Origin: Sphingomonas oligoaromativorans
Lineage (GTDB): Bacteria; Pseudomonadota; Alphaproteobacteria; Sphingomonadales; Sphingomonadaceae
Assembly: GCF_011762195.1 (NCBI RefSeq)
Contig: NZ_JAASQK010000004.1
Location: 1 to 64,000 of the forward strand
Direction: 5' to 3'
Length of the DNA stretch: 64,000 nucleotides
Part shown: positions 58,716-64,000 of the stretch, one piece after another
Position numbering within the stretch: the stretch's first letter is position 1
Layout of the letters: each line of letters begins with the position of its first letter
The notes under the pieces: model-generated
The model's database searches: none
Told to the model about the DNA's origin: nothing
The model's input: the letters and a program-made list of their open reading frames with translations, nothing else
Program-made: the position numbers and the translations under genes

Positions 58716-60410
58716 ATGCGAGCCACGATCAAGCTCAAGCTGGGGCTGACCTTCGCCCTGCTTCTCATTCTCATGGCGGCGGCGATCCTGCTGGGTGTGT
58801 CGCGCCTGACGCTGCTCAACGATGCGATCGGCCATATCGTCAACGGCCCCGCCAAGCAGCTCGACCTCGCGCGCAGCATCGAGGACGGCGTGGGCCGCGT
58901 CGTCCGCGCCGAGAAGAATCTCGTCATGTCGAGCGATCCAGAGCTGTCGCGCGCGATGGAGGGCACGATCGCGAACTGGCGTGGCCGGGTCGACGATATG
59001 ATCCGCCAGGGCAAGGACACGGCCGCCGCCGAGGACAAGGCGACATGGGAGAAGCTCGACCAGCAGTGGGGCGAGTTCAAGCCGATCAATGATCGTGTCC
59101 GCCTGTCCGCCGCGGCCGACAAGGCGGCCGCCACCGCGCTCACCATCGGAGATGGGCGCGCCAAGGCAGAAGAGGTCGGCAAGGCGGCCGAGGAAGTCGC
59201 CACCGTGCAGTCGCGCAAGATGGCCGAGGCGGATGACTCGACCGAGCTGCTCTTCCAGTCCGCACATACCAGCATCATCGCGCTCGGCATCGTCGCCTTC
59301 ATCGCGATGCTGGCGTCGGGGGCTTATATCGCGACGTTCATTTCCCGTGGGCTCGCGACGGCCGGCCATGCGATGCGTCAGGTTGCGGATGGTGACCTGA
59401 CCCGTACCGTCGAAATCCGCCACCGCGACGAGATCGGCGACCTGCTGGGTCTCGTCAACGACATGATCGAGCGCCTGCGCGGCGTCGTGGGCGATGCGAC
59501 GGTGGCGGCGCAGAATGTGTCGTCGGGCAGCCAGGAGCTGTCATCCAGCTCCGAACAGCTCTCGCAGGGCGCGACCGAGCAGGCGGCGTCGGCGGAACAG
59601 GCCTCGGCCTCGATGGAAGAGATGGCGGCCAACATCAAGCAGAACGCCGACAATGCGGCCCAGACCGAGAAGATCGCCCGCCAGTCCTCCAAGGACGCCG
59701 AGGCAAGCGGTGTCGCCGTGGACCGCGCGGTGGGCGCGATGCGCACCATCGCCGACCGTATCGGCATCGTGCAGGAGATCGCCCGCCAGACCGACCTTCT
59801 CGCGCTGAACGCGGCGGTCGAGGCGGCGCGTGCGGGCGAGCACGGCAAGGGCTTCGCGGTGGTGGCGTCGGAAGTGCGCAAGCTCGCCGAGCGCAGCCAG
59901 ACGGCGGCGGCGGAGATCGGTTCCGTCTCGACCGAGACCGTGAAGGCTGCGGCGGAAGCCGGCGAGATGCTGTCCCGCCTCGTACCGGACATCCGCCGCA
60001 CCGCCGAGCTGGTCTCCGAGATCAGCGCGGCCTGCCGCGAGCAGGATATCGGCGTCGAGCAGATCAACCTGGCCATCCAGCAGCTCGACAAGGTGACGCA
60101 GCAGAATGCCGGCGCATCCGAGCAGATCTCCACGACATCGGAGGAACTGGCGGCGCAGGCCGAGGAACTCGAAGCGAGCATCGCCTATTTCCGCGTCGAG
60201 GCGCGTGGCGGCGAGCGCACCGCTCCGCGGCCTGCCCCCGTGGCGACACGCCGTCCGGCGGCGGCTCCCGTCCGCAAGCCGGCCGCGCCCACCATGGCCC
60301 GCACCAGCTCGATCGCGGACCAGAAGGCCCGCGTGCAGGGCTTCGCGCTCGACCTCTCGCAAGGCGGCCCCGATGCCGAGGATGCCGATTTCGGGAGCCG
60401 CGCGGCGTGA
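58716..60410 (+). CDS. Methyl-accepting chemotaxis protein
   Basis: A 564-residue MCP. Transmembrane helix 1 (about 8-28) and helix 2 (about 185-207) bracket a helical periplasmic ligand domain. A HAMP domain follows (about 208-262). The signalling hairpin tip is [20 protein letters not shown] then [19 protein letters not shown]. The C-terminal tail (about 60 residues) is Pro/Ala/Arg-rich and carries no CheR-binding pentapeptide. GAGGTAATC precedes the ATG. The ligand is unknown. Confidence 0.94.
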   Translation: MRATIKLKLGLTFALLLILMAAAILLGVSRLTLLNDAIGHIVNGPAKQLDLARSIEDGVGRVVRAEKNLVMSSDPELSRAMEGTIANWRGRVDDMIRQGKDTAAAEDKATWEKLDQQWGEFKPINDRVRLSAAADKAAATALTIGDGRAKAEEVGKAAEEVATVQSRKMAEADDSTELLFQSAHTSIIALGIVAFIAMLASGAYIATFISRGLATAGHAMRQVADGDLTRTVEIRHRDEIGDLLGLVNDMIERLRGVVGDATVAAQNVSSGSQELSSSSEQLSQGATEQAASAEQASASMEEMAANIKQNADNAAQTEKIARQSSKDAEASGVAVDRAVGAMRTIADRIGIVQEIARQTDLLALNAAVEAARAGEHGKGFAVVASEVRKLAERSQTAAAEIGSVSTETVKAAAEAGEMLSRLVPDIRRTAELVSEISAACREQDIGVEQINLAIQQLDKVTQQNAGASEQISTTSEELAAQAEELEASIAYFRVEARGGERTAPRPAPVATRRPAAAPVRKPAAPTMARTSSIADQKARVQGFALDLSQGGPDAEDADFGSRAA

Positions 60411-60889
60411 GCGGCGAGGCGGAGGATATCCAGGTCGTCACCTTCGGGCTGGGGGCGGAGACCTTCGCGGTGCCGGTCGCGTTCGTCCGCGAGATTCTCG
60501 ATCATCGCGAGGCGTTCCGCATCCCCAACGGGCCGGACTATCTGCTCGGCCTGACGGATGTGCGCGGCGAGGGCGTGCCGACGATCGACTTCCGCCTCCG
60601 GCTCGGCCTGCCGCGCGCCGAGCCGACGCCGGCCACGCGCATCCTCGTGGTGGACGTGCCGCTGACGGACCGGACGCTGGTGCTGGGGCTGGTGGTCGAT
60701 CGGGTGCTGGATGTCAGCGCCTTCCGTGCGGATGCGATCGAGGGGGCGCCCGATATCGGCGTCTCCTGGCCGTCCGACTATATCGGCGGCGTGGCGCGGC
60801 GGAGTGAGGGCTTCGTCGTCCTGATCGACGTGGCGCGCATCTTCTCGTCCGCCGACGCGGCCTTCCTGAAACTGCCGGCTGCCGCCTGA
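60407..60889 (+). CDS. cheW: Chemotaxis adaptor CheW (second copy)
   Basis: A 160-residue CheW with [40 protein letters not shown] and [12 protein letters not shown]. It starts with GTG overlapping the MCP stop (GTGA). It differs clearly from the first CheW, so the two may serve different receptors, for example the MCP just upstream. Confidence 0.9.
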   Translation: MSGEAEDIQVVTFGLGAETFAVPVAFVREILDHREAFRIPNGPDYLLGLTDVRGEGVPTIDFRLRLGLPRAEPTPATRILVVDVPLTDRTLVLGLVVDRVLDVSAFRADAIEGAPDIGVSWPSDYIGGVARRSEGFVVLIDVARIFSSADAAFLKLPAAA

Positions 60890-60920
60890 TCGCCCGTTTC
60901 CCTTCGCCGTCCTTCGGAGC

Positions 60921-61784
60921 ATGGCCTTGCACGCAGCCGTCCACAGCGCGCCGACCGGCGCCGATCATCTCAGCCGCCGCAATTTCGATCGGCTCGCGCG
61001 CTACATTCGCGACACGTCCGGCATCAAGATGCCCGACAGCAAGATCACCATGCTCGAGGGCCGCCTGCGCAGGCGTGTCCACGCGACCGGCCAGCCCAGC
61101 ATCGACGCCTATTGCGAGCGGCTGTTCGAGGCCGACAATCTGGCAGCCGAGGGGCTGCACCTCATCAATGCCGTCACCACCAACAAGACGGATTTCTTCC
61201 GCGAGCCCGCGCATTTCCAGTATCTGAGCGACACCGTCCTGCCGGAACTGGCGGAGCGGGGCGTCCGCACGATCCGCGCATGGAGCGCCGCCTGCTCGAC
61301 CGGGCCGGAGGCCTATACGCTGGCGATGGTGCTCGACGATCGCGTCCGCGCGGCCGGTGCGGGGGATTTCACGATCCTCGCCACCGACCTCGATACCGAG
61401 GTGCTGCACGCGGCGCACCGGGGCGTCTACCCGGCCGATATGATCGAGCCCGTGCCCGAACGATTGCGCCGCAAATATCTCCTCTCGCCGCGCGACACCG
61501 CCCGCAGGGAGGTGCGCATCGTGCCCGAGCTGCGCAGCACCATCGGCTTCGCGCCGCTGAACCTGATGGACGGCCATTATCCGGTCGGCGCGCCGATGGA
61601 CCTGATCTTCTGCCGCAACGTGCTGATCTATTTCGACAAGCCGACGCAGCGGCAGGTCGTCTCGCGCCTCCTCGATTGTCTGGCGCCGCAGGGCCATCTG
61701 TTCCTCGGTCATTCCGAGACGATCACGGGTTTTGACCTGCCGCTGGAGCAGGTTGCCAACACCGTGTTCCGGCGGCGGCGCTGA
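60921..61784 (+). CDS. cheR: Chemotaxis methyltransferase CheR
   Basis: A 287-residue CheR. The N-terminal helical domain has [20 protein letters not shown]. The SAM-binding part has [28 protein letters not shown] and [14 protein letters not shown]. The end is [20 protein letters not shown]. It methylates glutamates of MCPs, counteracted by CheB. The MCP in this operon lacks a CheR-docking pentapeptide. Confidence 0.95.
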   Translation: MALHAAVHSAPTGADHLSRRNFDRLARYIRDTSGIKMPDSKITMLEGRLRRRVHATGQPSIDAYCERLFEADNLAAEGLHLINAVTTNKTDFFREPAHFQYLSDTVLPELAERGVRTIRAWSAACSTGPEAYTLAMVLDDRVRAAGAGDFTILATDLDTEVLHAAHRGVYPADMIEPVPERLRRKYLLSPRDTARREVRIVPELRSTIGFAPLNLMDGHYPVGAPMDLIFCRNVLIYFDKPTQRQVVSRLLDCLAPQGHLFLGHSETITGFDLPLEQVANTVFRRRR

Positions 61785-61785
61785 C

Positions 61786-62862
61786 ATGCGCCCCAAGACC
61801 CGCGTCCTCATCATCGACGATTCCGCCAGCGTCCGGCAGACGCTGAAGGCGATCCTGGAGGAAGACCCCGCGCTGGAGGTGATCGCGGCCGCCGCCGATC
61901 CCTTCGCGGCGGCGCGCTACATCCAGCAGGAGTTGCCCGACGTCATCACGCTCGACGTCGAGATGCCGCGGATGGACGGCATCACCTTCCTGCGCAAGCT
62001 GATGCACCAGTGCCCGGTGCCGGTGGTGATGTGTTCCTCGCTGGTCGAGGATGGCTCGGAGACGCTGTTGCAGGCGATGGAGGCGGGAGCGGTCGATGTC
62101 ATCCTGAAACCGCGTCTCGGCGTCGCCGATCATCTGGCCGAACAGCATCTCCAGATCCGCGACACGGTGAAGGCGGCCGCCAGCGCCCGCGTTCGCGGGA
62201 AACCCCGGATGCCGGCCGTCGAGCGTGTCCCGCGCAAGCTCACCGCCGACGCCGTGCTGCCGCCGCCCGACAACCGGCCGATGAGCCGCACGACCGAGAT
62301 GGTCGTCTGCCTCGGCGCCTCCACCGGGGGCACGGAGGCGCTGCGCGAGGTGCTGGAGGCGCTGCCCGCCAACGCGCCCGGCATCGTGATCGTGCAGCAC
62401 ATGCCCGAAAGCTTCACCGCGGCCTTCGCCCGCAGGCTGGACGGGCTCTGCGATCTCAGCATCAAGGAGGCGGCGGACGGCGATCCCGTGCTGCGCGGCC
62501 ATGTCCTGATCGCGCCGGGCGGCCGGCACATGATGCTGGAGCGGCGCGGCGCGCGCTATCATGTCGCGGTGCGGGACGGGCCGCTGGTGGCGCGTCACCG
62601 GCCGTCGATCGACGTGCTGTTCCGTTCCGCCGCGCGGGCGGCGGGGGCCAACGCGGTCGGCATCATCATGACCGGCATGGGCGACGACGGCGCGCGCGGG
62701 CTGCTGGAGATGAAGCAGGCGGGCGCCCGCACCTTCGCGCAGGACGAGGAGACGTCGATCGTCTTCGGAATGCCCAAGGAAGCGATTGCGCGGGGTGCGG
62801 CGGAGCGGATCGTGCCGCTGGGCGATATCGCGCGCGAACTGCTCCGCGCCGCGACGCGCTGA
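61786..62862 (+). CDS. cheB: Chemotaxis methylesterase CheB
   Basis: A 358-residue CheB. The receiver domain (about 1-120) has IIDDSASVR and the phospho-acceptor Asp in [12 protein letters not shown]. The methylesterase domain has the catalytic Ser in [12 protein letters not shown], His in [12 protein letters not shown] and Asp in GMGDDGARG. It begins one base after cheR ends. A hairpin after the stop terminates the operon. Confidence 0.95.
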   Translation: MRPKTRVLIIDDSASVRQTLKAILEEDPALEVIAAAADPFAAARYIQQELPDVITLDVEMPRMDGITFLRKLMHQCPVPVVMCSSLVEDGSETLLQAMEAGAVDVILKPRLGVADHLAEQHLQIRDTVKAAASARVRGKPRMPAVERVPRKLTADAVLPPPDNRPMSRTTEMVVCLGASTGGTEALREVLEALPANAPGIVIVQHMPESFTAAFARRLDGLCDLSIKEAADGDPVLRGHVLIAPGGRHMMLERRGARYHVAVRDGPLVARHRPSIDVLFRSAARAAGANAVGIIMTGMGDDGARGLLEMKQAGARTFAQDEETSIVFGMPKEAIARGAAERIVPLGDIARELLRAATR

Positions 62863-62864
62863 GG

Positions 62865-62891
62865 GGCGGGAGGAGATTGCCTCCTCCCGCC
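62865..62891. terminator. Bidirectional hairpin terminator
   Basis: GGCGGGAGGAG and CTCCTCCCGCC form a perfect 11-bp stem with a five-base ATTGC loop. It separates cheB from the convergent MCP-like gene. Confidence 0.75.
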
Positions 62892-62898
62892 GCCGACT

Positions 62899-64000
62899 TC
62901 AGAACAGGGCGTCCTCGAACAAATCCTCGTCGCTCGAGATGTCCTCCGCGACGGAGGCGCCGTTCTCTTCGATGCCGCCGGTGACGAGCCGATGCACCTC
63001 GCGCTCGCGCGCCATGGTGTAGGTGCCGGCGATGGCGTCGAACAGCGCGTCGAGCAGGGTGGCAGCCTCCTCGGGGAGATCGGCGTCTTGCTCCGCGAGT
63101 GTCGCGAGCTGTGCGGCGGCCATGCCGAGCGTGCGGCCAACCTCCGCCTCGCAATTCACATTGTCGGCCGTTTCCCGCAGCATCGCGACCATCGCCGAAG
63201 CCTCGCCGTCCAGGCTGTCGAGGCTATGCTGCATCCGCTCGCTGCCCGCCCGGATGCTGGAGAGCGATTCCGCCAGCGTGCGGCCCGCGTCGATCTCGTC
63301 GCCTTGTTCCTCCCGGCCGCGGATCGCGCCCGCCGCCGTGCTCAGCCGCTCGAACGTCTGCGAGATCTGGCCGGAGACGATGCCGAGATTGGTGGAGAAT
63401 TGCCGGATCTCGGTGGCGATGGCGGCGAGTGCGAGCCCATCCTCGCCCATGCGGCGGCAGCGCAGGCCGGTGTTCCATGCCATCTGCTCGACGTCGGACT
63501 GGACGTGGCGGACGACGTTGAGCCGTTCGGCGAGGCTCTCCGCGATCGCCGAGGTGGCGCTGCCGAGGTGGTCGGTCTGCTCCTCGGCATGGCGGAGCTG
63601 CGAGGTGACGGTCTGGATGTTGGCGATGTCCTGCTCCAGCCGGCGCAGGAAGGACTTACCGTCCGTCTCCGGCGCCGTATCGCTCTTGAGCGCGAGCAGG
63701 CGGTCTGCGTCCGGCGCGATGGCGCGCAGATTCCGGTTGAGGCTGTGGGCCTCGCGCAGGAAGTCGGCCGTGGCATCCTCGATCTGCGCCGTCAGCAGCG
63801 CGACGATGCGGTTCTCGATGGCCCCTGCCGCAGCGGGGGACTTCGGGCGATGCCCGTCGAGGAAAGCCATCAGGGTGCCGACCCCATCCGCGATATGCTC
63901 AAGCCGCTGGCGGGTGATGTCGCCGATCTGGATCGCGCCGAGCGCGGTCGCGAGCTTGGCGCGGATCACGCGGGCGACATCCGCGATACGGCCCGCCAGT
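62899..64000 (-). CDS. MCP-like chemotaxis protein, truncated by the window edge
   Basis: The frame is open to the window edge (…GRIADVARVIRAKLATALGA), so the start lies beyond 64000. Visible are a helical region with IQIGDITRQRLEHIADGVGT, a long Ala/Glu/Arg-rich coiled coil and an acidic end (SDEDLFEDALF). The IGDITRQRxEH segment resembles the conserved tip-side region of methyl-accepting proteins of this order, but the canonical MCP hairpin tip is not seen in this part. It is probably a cytoplasmic receptor or chemotaxis accessory protein. Confidence 0.7.
   Translation of the reverse strand, partial: LAGRIADVARVIRAKLATALGAIQIGDITRQRLEHIADGVGTLMAFLDGHRPKSPAAAGAIENRIVALLTAQIEDATADFLREAHSLNRNLRAIAPDADRLLALKSDTAPETDGKSFLRRLEQDIANIQTVTSQLRHAEEQTDHLGSATSAIAESLAERLNVVRHVQSDVEQMAWNTGLRCRRMGEDGLALAAIATEIRQFSTNLGIVSGQISQTFERLSTAAGAIRGREEQGDEIDAGRTLAESLSSIRAGSERMQHSLDSLDGEASAMVAMLRETADNVNCEAEVGRTLGMAAAQLATLAEQDADLPEEAATLLDALFDAIAGTYTMAREREVHRLVTGGIEENGASVAEDISSDEDLFEDALF

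Noticed and set aside
1-64000. CRISPR array, tRNA or rRNA
   Set aside because: No regularly spaced repeats, no cloverleaf with a CCA-type end and no rRNA-like conserved stretches were recognised.

Overview
This is about 64 kb of GC-rich alphaproteobacterial chromosome. Protein signatures (GSU2403-type nucleotidyltransferase, DUF4396, an 'EREA..ATDPAVRAVH'-like small protein, HWE kinase, EcfG-like GGAAC/CGTT promoters, a GAAC-N7-GAAC LexA box) suggest a sphingomonad; the genus cannot be fixed from the sequence alone. No rRNA, tRNA or CRISPR array was seen.\n\nLayout. 1-1.3 kb is a graveyard of gene ends: the C-terminal end of a tyrosine recombinase, two pieces of an S9 peptidase, the tail of an SDR enzyme on the minus strand, and a frameshifted flavodoxin-like reductase. 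It looks like an old integration or deletion boundary. 1.3-9.4 kb holds a low-affinity iron permease-like protein, a translationally coupled YqcI/YcgG (GntA-type) plus DUF1989 pair, a LexA-box-driven radical SAM + UdgX DNA repair pair, two stress-type genes (SDR, hemerythrin) and a nucleotidyltransferase behind a striking TCTGTACA operator array. 9.7-13.1 kb is the ku-ligD end-joining operon, followed by a transposase fragment.\n\n13.3-26.1 kb, almost all on the minus strand, is a respiratory and oxidative-metabolism island. It contains a caa3-like oxidase operon (ctaG, fused CuA/cytochrome c subunit II, subunit I, subunit III, small membrane protein, cytochrome c). Downstream is a second tightly packed set: two c-type cytochromes, an FMN 2-hydroxy-acid dehydrogenase, a TPP-dependent pyruvate-oxidase-like enzyme, an internally duplicated membrane protein, a gluconate-dehydrogenase subunit-3-like protein and a GMC oxidoreductase. 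The arrangement suggests that electrons from hydroxy-acid or alcohol oxidation are passed through cytochromes c to the oxidase. 26.2-31.9 kb adds a FAD oxidase and an EmrA/EmrB/OprM-type tripartite efflux operon.\n\n31.9-39.2 kb is rich in general-stress-response genes: an ASRT-family protein, an EcfG-type promoter before an SDR-GH130 operon, DUF4396, an HWE histidine kinase, a DJ-1/PfpI operon with its own EcfG-type promoter and a 59-residue partner, and topoisomerase IB. A complete IS5-family element sits at 39.5-40.3 kb. 40.7-55.3 kb is a mosaic of single metabolic and regulatory genes (desaturase, Tat-exported phosphatase, CGNR regulator with a divergent hydrolase, diguanylate cyclase, Nudix, truncated hemoglobin, VOC protein, AraC/MFS pair, two EamA exporters, Lrp regulator). 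55.5-64 kb is a complete chemotaxis operon (STAS, cheY, cheA, cheW, mcp, cheW, cheR, cheB) facing a degenerate MCP-like gene that runs off the window.
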